From NCBI GenBank assembly GCA_019454045.1, contig SKCR01023804.1, positions 434,001 to 498,000 on the forward strand: a DNA stretch of 64,000 nucleotides, read 5' to 3'. Under the pieces are notes generated by a model. That model searched no databases, had not been told where the DNA came from, and worked only from the letters and a program-made list of their open reading frames with translations. Every line of letters starts with the position of its first letter. Within the stretch, counting starts at the first letter, position 1. This stretch comes from Zanthoxylum bungeanum (lineage: Eukaryota > Streptophyta > Magnoliopsida > Sapindales > Rutaceae). A program made the position numbers and the translations under genes. Shown here piece by piece: positions 1-10,805 of this stretch.

Positions 1-1280
1 CATGGGCTTAGTAAGTGCGATGAAAGGTCCTCTATTTGGAGGGGTTAAAATCCTTTACCACGATGCTTTGTCGCGCCGATTGGTGTATACTCGATTGGAT
101 GCGAGATGAGTTCAATCGGATACGTGAGGTCCCACATTGTGGATTTGTTTGTCTGTGAATGTGTTGCATGCATCAGGTCTGGTTCCGTTCGAACACGTTC
201 TCGAACGCCACACGAACGTGAACCTTCTGTTTACCGTTCGAACGCGTTCTCAAACGCTACGCGAACGCGCACGCATTTTCTTAGTTTCATCATGAATCAG
301 GTCTGGTTCCATTCGAACGCGTTCTCGAATGCCACGCGAACGTGAACCTTCTGTTTACCGTTCGAACGCGTTCTCAAACGCTACGCGAACGCGCACACAT
401 TTTTTTAGTGTTTCATGCACCAGGTCTGGCTCCGTTCGAACGCGTTCTCGAACGCTATATGAACGCGAACCTTCTGTTTACCGTTCGAACGAGTTCTCAA
501 ACGTTACACGAATGCGCACCCACTGAACTGAGTCATTTTCATCAGATTTCATACATAATTGTTCCTAGTAGCTATCCCTTCGTATGATGAATCTGATTGC
601 TTCTCTGTGTTACGCATGATTGTGTAGGTATCATTCATCTGTATTCCTCACATGTATAAGTACAATGTGTTTAACGTATTACAATTCATATATCCATGTC
701 ATGATAGCATTTGAGTATTATTTCTCGTGGTATATCGGATGGAAACCCAGACATAAATTCCGTAGCCGATTTCGAATGGACGGTAGTACGGTCTGTACTT
801 GGGATACAATTCCACGTACCACTTGGAAAATTGCTCACATGTGTGCTTGTGCGGTTAATGTATGTGCTTGTGTTTTTTTTAATACAATATGCCAATGCAG
901 TCGTATGTTCGTTGCTACTTTGATGTATTTTCAAGCATGCAATCTTAGATGTGAAATATATGTAAATTCAGGTGTAAGTTTTATTTTTGTTCATATGGAT
1001 TTAGAAGCATGATACTCTTGGAAATAAGTGTTACTTAAGCTTGATTAAATTATTACACAAATCCTTTCATTACAAGTGACATAAGTAAGGGACCATTCTG
1101 AACCCAACGGTTTGAGGTCTTCCCTTGCGAGGGGTGAGTGCGGCCTTAAATCTCATTTTCCCGGTTCACACCGGGTGGCGACTCCATTATTCTCCGGTTT
1201 AGTCCCCCGTGGCTACTCCGTACTCCCAACCGGGCCGCGAGCCCGGGACAGCATGCGTCGCCCAGTTTGTGTGTCCCACA
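1..1280 (+). mobile_element. 3' portion of a Tat/Ogre-like gypsy LTR
   Basis: The stretch ends in CCCACA three bases before a tRNA-Arg-type primer-binding site, so it is read as the right-hand part of a 5' LTR whose left end lies outside the window. It contains a tandem repeat (174-525) and a GC-rich end (about 1090-1280). That end reappears inverted at 5335-5578. No protein-coding frame is convincing here. The Tat/Ogre assignment rests on the PBS, the gag downstream and the repeat-rich 3' region. Confidence 0.6.
174..525 (+). repeat. Three tandem copies of a ~124-bp unit in the LTR
   Basis: Copies start at 174, 298 and 421 with CAGGTCTGG; the third is slightly short. Each unit is built from short palindrome-rich blocks of the form GTTCGAACGCGTTCTC, with AACGC and ACGCGAACG variants. 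The open frames seen across it are by-products of the repeat. Confidence 0.85.
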
Positions 1281-1283
1281 GTC

Positions 1284-1301
1284 TGGCGACTCCACTGGGG
1301 A
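1284..1301 (+). promoter_or_regulatory. Primer-binding site, tRNA-Arg type
   Basis: TGGCGACTCCACTGGGGA follows the LTR end by three bases. It is complementary to a tRNA 3' end of the form CCCCAGTGGAGTCGCCA, which I take to be tRNA-Arg. Ogre-lineage elements are known to prime from tRNA-Arg. Confidence 0.65.
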
Positions 1302-2298
1302 TAGAGAATCGGCCCTGAAATATTTTCTTATAATGTTTGGATTTATGTTTTAATTGACCGTGCCTATAGTGGATAAAATGGGGGTTTAATCAAAGGCATT
1401 TTAAGGCTAGGTAATGGTTTGGTGTCTTCCTTCATTCACTACCTTTCTAGAAGGAAAAGCTGTGAAGGCACCTATATAGCCATCTACTCGTAGCCTATTG
1501 TGATGGACTAATTTGGAGGACTCGTTGTTTATTCCTGACACCAAGCGATAAGAGCCTAAGAGGCTTGGGTATTTAAGTGAGCCTCGCTCCACCTTCCCTC
1601 TGGGGAATCTACAACGGGAAATCCATTTGACAGTCAGTCACACACCATAGCTCATTGGCACGTACCTTAGTGTATAAAAAAGGGTGCGCTCACTTGGTCG
1701 CTCGAACCCTTGATTGGGGAGACCTAGTTGTGGGCCATCCTTCGCCGATGAGAGCCTTTGTCTACACTCTTGTGAACCCACCCATAGACCGGGATTGTAT
1801 GGTTAAACTAACAATTATTTCCTTGAGTATGTGCTTGTGGACCATGCAGTTGGACCATTGTCAGAAATACGGACTTGCTGTGCCATTTAAACTGGGGCGA
1901 GTTCGTACCTTATGACCATTGGGCCCAAAGCTTCTGAAATGTTGATGGGCCATTTCGTAGAAATTATTGTTTTATGTTTGCACTATCTTTCTTTTATGCT
2001 TGTGTCTGGGAACATCGTCGTTTGGATCCATTTGTCATGAGATATGGGCTTGTTGGGCCATTTAAACTGGGACAAAAACGTATCTTATGACGATTGGGCC
2101 AAAGGCTTCTAAATATTGATGGGCCATTTTGTGCTTGTGTTCGGAGCATTATCATTTGGATACGGTTGGACTCCTTGCCATGAGATGTGAACTCATTGGG
2201 CCATTTAAACTGGGACGAGTTCACTCCTATGACAGTTAGCCCAAAAGCTTCTAAAATGATAACGGGCCAATTTGTTTGAAAATTTTAGTTGATTTAGT
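1302..2298 (+). other. Leader between PBS and gag, with three diverged repeats
   Basis: I see no supported gene. Three imperfect copies of a unit containing GCCATTTAAACTGGG, then a TATGAC block, then AGCTTCTAAA and GGGCCA occur with that core at 1882, 2057 and 2200 (spacing about 175 and 143 bases). Long leaders between PBS and gag are usual in Tat/Ogre elements. Confidence 0.5.
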
Positions 2299-3765
2299 AT
2301 GTTATATATGTTACATGCATCTCATGCACCCCATGCATACATACATCATGCTAACCCTTGTGTTCTGAAAGCCATCATAGATTCCCGTTGGGTTAGGGAA
2401 GAAGGAAGACTCACCAATAGACCGGTAACAAATATGAGTACATCCGATAATGAGGTATCCCGGATAGATCAGTTGGAAAATGGTTTCGCCAAGATTACCG
2501 AACAGTTGCAAGCCTTGACTACTGCCATGACAAATATGGTTGTGCCCCGTGCTGGGGGAAATTCTGAGAATGTAAGACGTGAGGAGCCTCTGAATGGGTT
2601 GGGGGATGATATCCCCACTTTTGATGATGACATGGCAGAGTATGCAACAGGCAGAGTGATTGGGTCTCAGGCAGAATTTCAGAGGCTCCGGGATCAGGTT
2701 GAAACATTTACCCGCAAAATGAGGGGTAAACATGAAGAGTTGTTAGATTATGAGGCAATGACCTTTGGAGAACAGCTGCCAGCTCAGTTTAAAATGCCCG
2801 ACATGGCCAAGTTTAATGGGAATGGAGACCCGAGGGTCCATCTGCAACAATATGTCTCAGTCATGAGTTCAATGGGCCTATCACAACGCCAAGTCCAAAA
2901 GATGTTTGGGATGTCACTCGAGGGGGCACCTGTGGTTTGGTATCATAGCCTTAAGAAGAAGGTTAAGGAAGATTGGAAGGAACTAGCTGATGCTTTTCTG
3001 AAGCAGTATGTTACAAACTTAGAAATTGATTTGTCACTTCGTGATTTGGAGAACACTAAGCAGAAGCCAGAAGAAAGCTTCAAGAAGTATGTAGACCGCT
3101 CGAGAAGCCAGCTTCTGAAAATACAGACTCGGCCCTCTGAGAAAGACCAGATTAAAATGATCATCAAGGGCACCAAACCCTCGATTTATGGTAAGCTGAG
3201 GAGGATGACTTCGATGATTTCTGATTTTCGACAGTTGAGGGAAACTGTCATGGATATTGAGGAAGAGGAGGCTGAAAACAGAAAGTTTTATGGCCAGAGT
3301 AGAAGAACTTTTGGAGGGCATTCTGAGACCAAGCCCGCTACTGCCGAGATTTCTGCCATCAAGAACCGGCGTTTCTCCAACTTGGGAAGACCTTTGTCCA
3401 AGGTACTTGAGAAATTGACAAGGCAAGGATTCTTAAAACCTTTGGAGCCTAAACCTCTTCCAAATCCCCCACCACCACATCTAAGAATAGTCCGCTACTA
3501 TCACTTCCACCAGCAACACGGCCATGATACTGACAGTTGTTCCCACCTCCGGTATGAAATTCAGGACCTCATTGATGCCCACAAAATACCCGATCTTGAA
3601 AAAGAACCGCCTAGCACACACACCAACCCTCTTCCAGATTATCACTCTGTTCCCCCACCGACTTACATGATCAACTCCGGCCTACCCGAAACCTTTATCC
3701 TCCAAACTCTCAATCACCAGGCTTCTTGTATTGAGATAAAGGATAACAGTAGTAAAGAACCGTAG
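2299..3765 (+). CDS. Gag polyprotein of a Tat/Ogre-like gypsy retrotransposon
   Basis: This is an open frame of 488 codons, uninterrupted. The centre (about residues 165-300) has the plant retrotransposon gag core: a MPDMAKFNGNGDPRVHL segment, then GAPVVWYHSL, then a stretch ending in PSIYGKLRRM. The C-terminal third has HFHQQHGHDTDSC, the His/Cys pattern seen at the end of Tat-type gag. The true start may be the Met at 2434 (MSTSDNEV), since the first 45 residues look like leader sequence. The stop at 3763-3765 is not followed by protease or reverse transcriptase; only an integrase tail survives at 4038. Gag would form the cytoplasmic particle that packages element RNA. Confidence 0.85.
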   Translation: MLYMLHASHAPHAYIHHANPCVLKAIIDSRWVREEGRLTNRPVTNMSTSDNEVSRIDQLENGFAKITEQLQALTTAMTNMVVPRAGGNSENVRREEPLNGLGDDIPTFDDDMAEYATGRVIGSQAEFQRLRDQVETFTRKMRGKHEELLDYEAMTFGEQLPAQFKMPDMAKFNGNGDPRVHLQQYVSVMSSMGLSQRQVQKMFGMSLEGAPVVWYHSLKKKVKEDWKELADAFLKQYVTNLEIDLSLRDLENTKQKPEESFKKYVDRSRSQLLKIQTRPSEKDQIKMIIKGTKPSIYGKLRRMTSMISDFRQLRETVMDIEEEEAENRKFYGQSRRTFGGHSETKPATAEISAIKNRRFSNLGRPLSKVLEKLTRQGFLKPLEPKPLPNPPPPHLRIVRYYHFHQQHGHDTDSCSHLRYEIQDLIDAHKIPDLEKEPPSTHTNPLPDYHSVPPPTYMINSGLPETFILQTLNHQASCIEIKDNSSKEP

Positions 3766-4037
3766 GCCGAGGAAGAAGATAATGAAACTGCACTTTCTGG
3801 TTTATTTTCTGCATTTTTAATAAAGACATAAACTCTGTCTACTTGTTTGAACCTTTTCCTGAATAATAATAAAGACATCCAGTTCGCCTACTTGCCTGAG
3901 TCCTTTCCTTTCAACCTGCATAACATGAGTATGTTTAACAAAAGCATTCAACCCTGATACAATGATATTCAGCGACACTCAGAACACGAGGGATTCCCAA
4001 AAGAAGCAAGCAGAAACGACAAAATAACCGTTCAGTA
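3766..4037 (+). other. Deletion-scar region between gag and integrase tail
   Basis: Where some 3 to 4 kb of protease, reverse transcriptase, RNase H and integrase core would be expected, only about 270 bases separate gag from the integrase C-terminus. They are low in coding signal. Two similar CCTTTCC/CTACTTG-type sentences near 3838-3905 hint at a short duplication. Confidence 0.45.
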
Positions 4038-4190
4038 ATGGGAAATGGGGCAGTGAGACTATCAGACTTGGAAGGAAATGAGTTCACTAAGCCGATCAAT
4101 GTGGATAGATTGAAGCAGTACTTTGCCAGAAGAGGAGAAAACCGAGTAGTCACCAAGGGAATTGGTGGACAACCTAACCCAACGGAATAG
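4038..4190 (+). pseudogene. Integrase C-terminal tail remnant of the Tat/Ogre-like element
   Basis: The frame from ATG 4038 to TAG 4188-4190 reads GNGAVRLSDLEGNEF, then PINVDRLKQYF. This resembles the end of Tat-lineage integrases, where a G-x-Y/V-x-L-x-x-L/M-x-G segment precedes a N-x-x-x-L-K/R-x-Y/F-Y/F tail. Nothing of the catalytic core remains. It shows that the element once carried pol and lost it by internal deletion. Confidence 0.55.
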
Positions 4191-4349
4191 AAAATTCATT
4201 TATGCATGCATACACACACGTAATATATTTGCATCCTTTTGTGTTTGTTCTGTTTTTTAATAACAGGTTTCAAAGGAGAGAAAGAGAAAGCGTCAAATGC
4301 AAGCCAACCAGAAGCAGCAACAGTACAATGTCAGCAGTCTTCAGGAATG

Positions 4350-4798
4350 AATCACAGGGGCGAAGCCCATGTCAGTATCCGTCTGGGGGTGAGGCCCAGA
4401 TCAGTATCAGTCTAGAGGCGAGGCCCAGATCAGTATCAGTCTGGGGGCGAGGCCCATATCAGTATCAGTTGGGGGCAAGGCCCATATAAGTATCAGTTGG
4501 GGGTGAGGCCCATATCAGTATCAGTCTGGGGGCGAGGCCCATATCAGCATCAGTTGGGGGTGAGGCCCATATCAGTATCAGTCTGGGGGCGAGGCCCATA
4601 TCAGTAGCAGTTAGGGCCGATGCCCACATCAGCATCAGTTTGGGGATGAGTCCCAGGGCCGAGGCCTACATCAGTATCAGTTTAGAGGCGAGGCCCACAT
4701 CTGCATCAGTTTGAGGTCGAGGTGCCCACTACAGTATCAGTCGGGGGTGAGGCCCATATCAGTATCAGTTGGGGGGCGAGGCCCATATCTGCATCAGT
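4350..4798 (+). repeat. Tandem array, ~29-bp monomer
   Basis: About fifteen imperfect copies of CTGGGGGCGAGGCCCATATC followed by AGTATCAGT, with drift at GGGGGCG/GGGGGTG and at the ATATC/ACATC segment. Tandem subrepeats in the 3' untranslated region are an established hallmark of Tat/Ogre elements. Confidence 0.85.
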
Positions 4799-5111
4799 CT
4801 GGCCGGGTATGGCACTCTCGGGGCGAGGCCTACATCCTTATCATCATCAGTCTAGCCGGGTATGGCAGTCTAGGGGCGAGGTCCACATCCTTATCATCAT
4901 CAGTCTGGCCGGGTATGGCACTCTGGGGGTGAGGCCCACATCCTTATCATCATCAGTCTAGCCGGGTATGGCACTCTGGGGGCGAGGCCCACATCCTTAT
5001 CAGCATCAGTCTGGCCGGGTAGGGCACTTTGGGGGCGAGGCCCACATCCTTATCATCATCAGTCTAGCCGGGTATGGCAATCTGGGGGTGAGGCCCACAT
5101 TAACATCAGAT
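4799..5111 (+). repeat. Tandem array, 53-bp monomer
   Basis: Six copies start at 4799, 4852, 4905, 4958 and at the same 53-base step onward. Each joins CTGGCCGGGTATGGCACTCT to a GGGGCGAGGCCCACATCC block and a TTATCATCATCAGT tail. The middle block is the core of the 29-bp array, so this unit looks like that monomer enlarged by a new GCCGGGTATGGCACTC module. Confidence 0.85.
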
Positions 5112-5340
5112 CAGTTTTGCCGGGTACGGCACTCCGGGTATGGAGATACAAAATCAGTTTTGCTGGGTACGGCACTCCGGGTATGGAGACATCAGATCAA
5201 TTTTGCCGGGTACGGCACTCCGAGTATGGAGACATCAGATCAATTTTGCCAGGTACGGCACTCCGGGTATGTAGATATTACTGCGACGTCTTGGGTATGA
5301 GGTTTAGCACGCCAGGTACGGCACTCCAGGTATGGAGATT
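5112..5340 (+). repeat. Tandem array, ~43-bp monomer
   Basis: Units of TTTTGCCGGGTACGGCACTC followed by CGGGTATGGAGACATCAGATCAA recur from about 5115 at 43-base steps (5158, 5201, 5244) and decay toward 5340. The GCCGGGTA(C/T)GGCACTC core is shared with the 53-bp array. Confidence 0.8.
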
Positions 5341-5578
5341 GTAGGACACAAGAACTGGGCGACGCATGATGTTCTAGGCTCGCGGCCCGGTTGGGAGTAC
5401 GGAGTAGCCCACGGGGGACTAAACCGGAGAATAATGGAGTCGCCACCCGGTGTGAACCGGGAAAATGATTTAAGGCCGCACTCACCCCTCGCAAGGGAAG
5501 ACCTCAAACCGTTGGGTTCGGAATGGTCCCTTACTTATGTCGTTTGTAATGAATAGATTTGTGCAATATTAACCAAGT
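5335..5578 (-). repeat. Inverted copy of the LTR 3' end seen at ~1040-1275
   Basis: Read on the - strand this matches 1040-1275 nearly base for base, including the GACCATTC, AACCCAACGGTTTGAGG and GCGAGGGGTGAGTGCGGCC segments and the GGGCGACGCATG end. The PBS of the left copy is not present beside it. The match fades beyond 5578 into AT-rich sequence. Confidence 0.85.
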
Positions 5579-7640
5579 CTACTCAACATACATGTTGGTC
5601 AAAGTAGTCTAAATTCTTATAAAGTCTAAATCTAGGTCTACATGCTTCAAAAGTAAACTTTCATAATATAATACATTAAATTAATATATACAAAATAAAC
5701 ATGTGGCCCAGGAATTCAGCCGTTCTTAATATAGGACCTCGCATACCCGGTTGGACGTATTCCACGTCAACCGAGCACGCCGTGTCCGGAACAACAAAAT
5801 AAAATATAACAAAGGGTGCCCTCAGGTTTTACCTTTTAAGTCGCTTTTCGGGAGTGCGTTTCACGGTGCCGGAAGGGTTATCATTTCCCTGTTTTCACTG
5901 ATCCACTGTTTTTGTTGTTTTCACTATTCACTATTTTCACGGGTCTGCTGTTTTTGCTGTTTTCACTCGCTGTTTTCTCTGATTCGCTCGAGGTTTCTGC
6001 TCGCTGTTTTCTCTATTTTTCTCACTATTTTCAGGCTATTTTTGGGTCGATTCCGGGACGATTTTCTGGACTGTTTTAGACTGTTTTAGGGTAATTTTTG
6101 GTGCGATTTCAGTGGTGTTTTGCGGCAGTTTGTGGGGTTGTTTTCACGGTAATTTGGCTGGATAGTTTGCGTGGACAGAGAGCAAATTATGTGGGTTGAT
6201 GAAGGGGAGCGTAAGGGCTGTTATTATTGACTGCGTTCTTTGTTATTCGGATTGGCAGGGACGTGTTTGGGGGCAGTGTTCAGGATGGCTTCACGGCAGT
6301 TTTGTTGTTATATAGGGGACTGTTTTGCTCTCGGTGGCTAGGTAAATAAAGGACAGTTCACGTGTGCATGGGAAAGAGAGGAGCTGAGGTGTTTCTTTGC
6401 ATGCGCTGGATCACGTGGGCTGCATGAGGATTCAGGTTTACATGTTTTGTGGTGTGGCAGTGTCTACTTCCATTTGTTGCTGCGTGAGTGGTCGTGTAAG
6501 GGACGGCTGTTACGTGTGGGTTGAATTAACGTACATGCTGCGGCTTTGGAGGAGGCAATGGCTTGCTGGGAATGGTTGCTGCTCTCGATGGCCTGGCAGT
6601 GAGGGTTTTTTGTTTATTGTCAGTGAGCGAGGAGGGTATAAGGAAGAAGAGGATTAATGGCGTGTTGAGTGGACTGGTGCGAGTTGAGGGCTGGTGTTTG
6701 TGAGGGCTGTGAGGGGCTGTTATCGTGCATGAATCAAGGCAGTGTGTTGGGTGTATGGCTGTAGGGGATGGGTGTGTCTTGTGAATGATCAAGGGGCAGT
6801 TAAGGGTCATGGGTTGATTGTGAGAAGAGGCAAATGGGTTGCTAAAATGGCTAGTTTGTGGTCAGTTTGTGGGCAATCTCCAGAGGTCTCTGGCGTGTGA
6901 AGAGGAGGGTTTATTTAAAAGGCAGTGGGTGAGTTACTGGCATGAAAAAATGAGTTAATTTTGGGCATGATTGAAGGAAGAAATGAGGTGTGATTTGATG
7001 AACTTTTCGGTGAGATGATGGAGGATGATTGAGGCAAAACAAAGGAACTTTCGGTGATGGAGGGAAAATAATGGAGTGTGGGGTTGTTTTTTTTGTTTGG
7101 TTTTGTTTGGTGGAAGATGGGAATAGGCGTGTGGGGTTGAAAGGAAATTTGGTGTGTGGTTTTTGTTTTGGTTTGTGTTGGTTTCACGTGAATGATGGGG
7201 AATTATTTGGTGTGTTTATTATTTGTTTATTTGTTTTCTTATTTGTTAGTGTTTGTTTGATTTGTGGAGGATAGGAAATGGAGGTCATAGACGGTTGATG
7301 AGTGAGGAGTTTGGCCTTTTGTGTTTGGTTTGGTTGATGGAAATAGGCGTGTGGGGTAGTTTCTTTGATTTTGGTTTTGTGAAAATTGTTATTAAATTGG
7401 TTTGTATTTTTTAATTGTTTGATTTTCTTTGAATTTGTTTAATTGGTTGGTGTCTTATTATTTTATGTTTGTGCATGGAAGGTGAAGGGTCACAGGGGTA
7501 GGTTTTAAGGTTCGGGGCGAGAATAAATTTTGATACAGAGACTCAACGAGTAAACCCGAGGTTAAGCGAACTTAGCGAATCAAAACCAATAATATGTCAA
7601 TTCTTGACTTCTCCTTTCCGACGACCGTTTTCCGCGACTC
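5579..7640. other. Unassigned G/T-rich region, no supported gene
   Basis: From 5751 to 6130 the + strand is a run of GTTTTCACT / CTGTTTTCTCTG-like phrases. From 6150 to 7450 it is strikingly G- and T-rich with many GTGTGGGGTTG phrases. The open frames here are short and compositionally driven. It may be the body of the LTR whose end is the inverted copy at 5335-5578, but I could not pair it with another copy. Confidence 0.3.
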
Positions 7641-8906
7641 CCGCGACTTAAAAGGTGGTGCCTCCGTACGAGGCTCATCATCGGGCTGATATGGAAATTT
7701 TCTAAATATGGTTTTAAGAGTTTATATATGAAATGAAAAGATGTAATCCTTAAGTGAAGAGTTTAAACCCTTGGGTTTAATGGGAAGGGTATGTCCTTTA
7801 AGGGGAAAGAACATATCTTTTAGGGATTGTCTTATTTGACATAAGGGTACATTTTCAATGATAACCCTCCATGTCTATAAATAAGGCCTTGGATTCCTAT
7901 TGCTATTCACTGAATTTTTCATATACTCTCTAAGAAGTCTTGCATATTAGGAGGTCTTAAGTTTCATAGTCAAGAGAGTTTCCACCATTCCTCCTTATTC
8001 ATGTTCTTGGGTAAGGAGTGCCCCTTCTCAAGAAGAATCCAAGTAATCATGGGAGAACGTTAGCCACAAACAATCCATGGAGCACCGAGGCGGGGCTAAT
8101 AAGTTCTTAAGGATAGAGGCAACTCGACTTCGACTCCAAGTTTCATCTTCTTCATTTTCCAGGTTTTCTCTAAGTTGTAGGATTTTTTGGCATGATAGTA
8201 GATAATTTGTTTGATGCATGTTAATTTCATTTAATGACACTAAAATCACAACAACCCTAAATACTCTAAATGAAAACACATAGTCCTATCAGCTTAGAAA
8301 CATTTAGATATTGACTCACTTACATTGAGATCCCTAAATTATAAGACTTCACATGATATCTTCTTTGAGCTTCATCTTCACATCCATATGTTTCGACATC
8401 TTTTTGTAATGCTCGCGAATCCACGTCGAAATCCCAACGTTGCATCATCAAAATCCTTCATTAAGTGCTATGGCGCTAACATTAGCTTGTACTTGTAGCA
8501 GGTAAAACAGAAACATCTCTCTTTCTTTTATCATATACGTATAATTGGATGCCCAAAGAGTTATACAGATAGTTGAAATAGTCACAACTCGTAATATTAT
8601 AAGTTTTGGAGAGGATTTGGTAGAGAAAGCACTTGATTTTTAATCATTACAAATGTAAAAGCCAAGTCTAACCAATGAGCAACACCACAGAGATAGACTC
8701 TTGGAATTATAATCATCAATGACTATCTTCAAAATTTCTATCACTCTCATGTTATTAACTTTTCTCTAAGCCAGGTTCTTCGTAGCTTACATTAGAATTG
8801 GTTTCGGCTGGGGCGGTAATGGCCAGTATTAAGGTGGCTTTTATGGTCTCATTCTATAATTTTATCAGTTTTCATGCCCACAAATTGATAAAATTGTCAT
8901 GTCAGT
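7641..8906 (+). other. LTR- or promoter-like AT-rich region
   Basis: A TATA-like CTATAAATAAGG lies near 7875, followed by a leader-like stretch and a GAGGCAACTCGACTTCGACTC phrase near 8125. This is the layout of a retrotransposon LTR, but no second copy or PBS is visible. From 8280 to 8906 I recognise nothing. Confidence 0.3.
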
Positions 8907-8914
8907 TAGGGGTG
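8907..8914 (+). mobile_element. Left tip of a hAT-like element, cut off by Athila-1
   Basis: TAGGGGTG directly precedes the Athila-1 LTR. After the Athila-1 right LTR the sequence resumes as GTGGCAAAACGAATC. Joined across the insertion this is the usual TAGGGGTGGCAAA tip of a hAT-type terminal repeat. The right tip is CCACCCCTA at 29718-29726. The 8 bases before (ATGTCAGT) and after (TTGTTAGT) agree at six of eight positions, as an aged hAT 8-bp target duplication would. Confidence 0.55.
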
Positions 8915-8916
8915 TG

Positions 8917-10689
8917 TGATGAGCGGAAAATATATCAATATTTACCGCCCCTTTAACTTAATATTTTATTTAGTTTCTCGGTTTTGATGAACGTTTTGAT
9001 GTGTTTTAGTTTATTTTGCAGATAAAATAATATTGGATCTCAATGAAATCATTTAGGATGAAATATGGGTCAAATAAGGGCAATTATTGGACTTGATATT
9101 TTAATTTTGGAGATTGGAAACTTGAAAGGGCGTTTTTGACGAAGTGCAGTTTTGGAAATTCTAATTTTGCGCATCTGTAGTATTTTGGGCATAACGTTTT
9201 ACTCCGATATCGGATTGAGCTGATTCAAGTTCCAGATTAAAGAAGACTCAAATATCTACAGCTTTGAAAGACAAAATAATTTCGAATTCTGACGATTTCA
9301 TGCCCGAAATTGATGAACCATCCAGAAGTGTGTTGTGTGTAATTATTAAAGTCACTTTCAATCATTTTCAACGCAAAAAATAAATTAATAAATAAATAAT
9401 AAAAATTATCAAATCATCACCAAACATGATAAGAGATTAGTGGAGCAATTAATAATGGATTTGGTGGAGCAATTAGTGGAGCAATTAATAATTGATTTGG
9501 TGGATGATTTGATGGAGGTAAAATTTTGCCTATAAATACCAAGCCATTTCATTTGTAAAATTCATACTTTCTTCTAAGGAATTCCTTAAGAATACTAAGA
9601 AGATTATATCTTGTTTGTTTATTACGGCTTTCAGTAATTAATTTCCACTTTCGCACTTTCTTTTCTTTACTTTTCAGTTTTTACTTTCCGCAATTTACTT
9701 TTACGCACAGTACTTTTCTTTCTTTAATTTTCAGTTTTTACTTTTCAGTAATTTACTTTCAGCAATTTACTTTTCAGCAATTACTTTTCAGCAATTTACT
9801 TTCAGCAATTTACTTTTCAGTAATTTACTTTCAGCATTTAATTTTCAGTATTTAATTTCAGCATTTACTTTCAGCATTTACTTTTCAGTATTTAATTTTC
9901 AGTATTTTACTTTATGTCTTTTATTTTATTTAAGTTTTTTTTTATTACCCGTAAATATGTGTCGTAACTAAGCCAGTTATCTGGGGTTGTGATGAAATCC
10001 AATATCACCAGTTTATAAGGGGTTATTTTATAGTTTGGGTAATTTAAAGGTTTACTTATTAAGTCTTAAGCTTAATACGTCTTGTTAATTGGCCACTAAT
10101 AAGATTGATGTGGTAAATCTAAAATAAACTTGACAAAGGAATTTTAGGTTTCAGCCTTAGACTTAATAGCCCACGATCTTCCTTGAGGATATATAACCCT
10201 TTAATAGATTTCCTTACAGGATAGACATATATCTGTCGGGCGGGGGCAGCCATAATTGGAACTTAAACTTAATGAATCCAGATAATTTGGTTGACATAGA
10301 CATATGGTTCAATTGGGTTAAACTGGGTCTTTGCATCTGATCATCGACAGATGCTTTTGCATAATTTAGTGTTCCAAGTTAGTAAATCGATTTATTACAC
10401 AAACATAAAATAATCACTTCATCTTTAAAATGATATTGGAAGAAATCACAACCCTAAATAGTTTTTAATATTGAATTTTCTTAAAATCTACTTTCGAATA
10501 ATTTTATTTACTTGTTTTTAAATTTATAATCGTCACCATTTCAAATCAATCAAACAACATGTTAAATATTAGTAATCATTTGACCTCATAAAATTAATAG
10601 ATTAGATATTAAGTCCTCGTGGGATCGATTTTTTATACTACTTGAACGATACGTGCGCTTGCGTTATACGCGTGTGTAAGCGCCGGTCA
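8917..10689 (+). repeat. Athila-1 5' LTR
   Basis: It begins TGATGAGCGG, the typical start of Athila LTRs, and ends GCCGGTCA. It is near-identical by eye to 26445-28247. Positions 9640-9910 are a simple tandem run of CTTTTCAGCAATTTA-like units. A TATA-like CCTATAAATACC lies at about 9529. This LTR lacks the ~330-base GGATACCGCC insert of the Athila-2 LTRs. Confidence 0.92.
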
Positions 10690-10695
10690 AGTTTT

Positions 10696-10713
10696 TGGCG
10701 CCGTTGCCGGGGA
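10696..10713 (+). promoter_or_regulatory. Primer-binding site, tRNA-Asp (Athila type)
   Basis: TGGCGCCGTTGCCGGGGA begins six bases after the LTR end. This is the classical Athila-lineage PBS, complementary to plant tRNA-Asp. Confidence 0.9.
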
Positions 10714-10805
10714 CTTATATATCTTTCACTATTAATTTTGGGGTTAGATACGTTCTTTTTACTTATTGTTTTTGTTTTCTTGTGTTTCAGGTTCTCAGAA
10801 ACTAC

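Noticed and set aside
106..587. Several open frames of 65-81 codons in the first 600 bases
   Set aside because: They are overlapping frames of the 124-bp tandem repeat and have repeat-driven composition.
4350..5340. Tandem arrays as a CRISPR-like structure
   Set aside because: The units are contiguous, without unique spacers, in a plant retrotransposon 3' region.
8912..8916. GTGTG/GTGGC as a target-site duplication of Athila-1
   Set aside because: Only the first three bases agree. Target duplications elsewhere in the window are exact, so this was left undecided.
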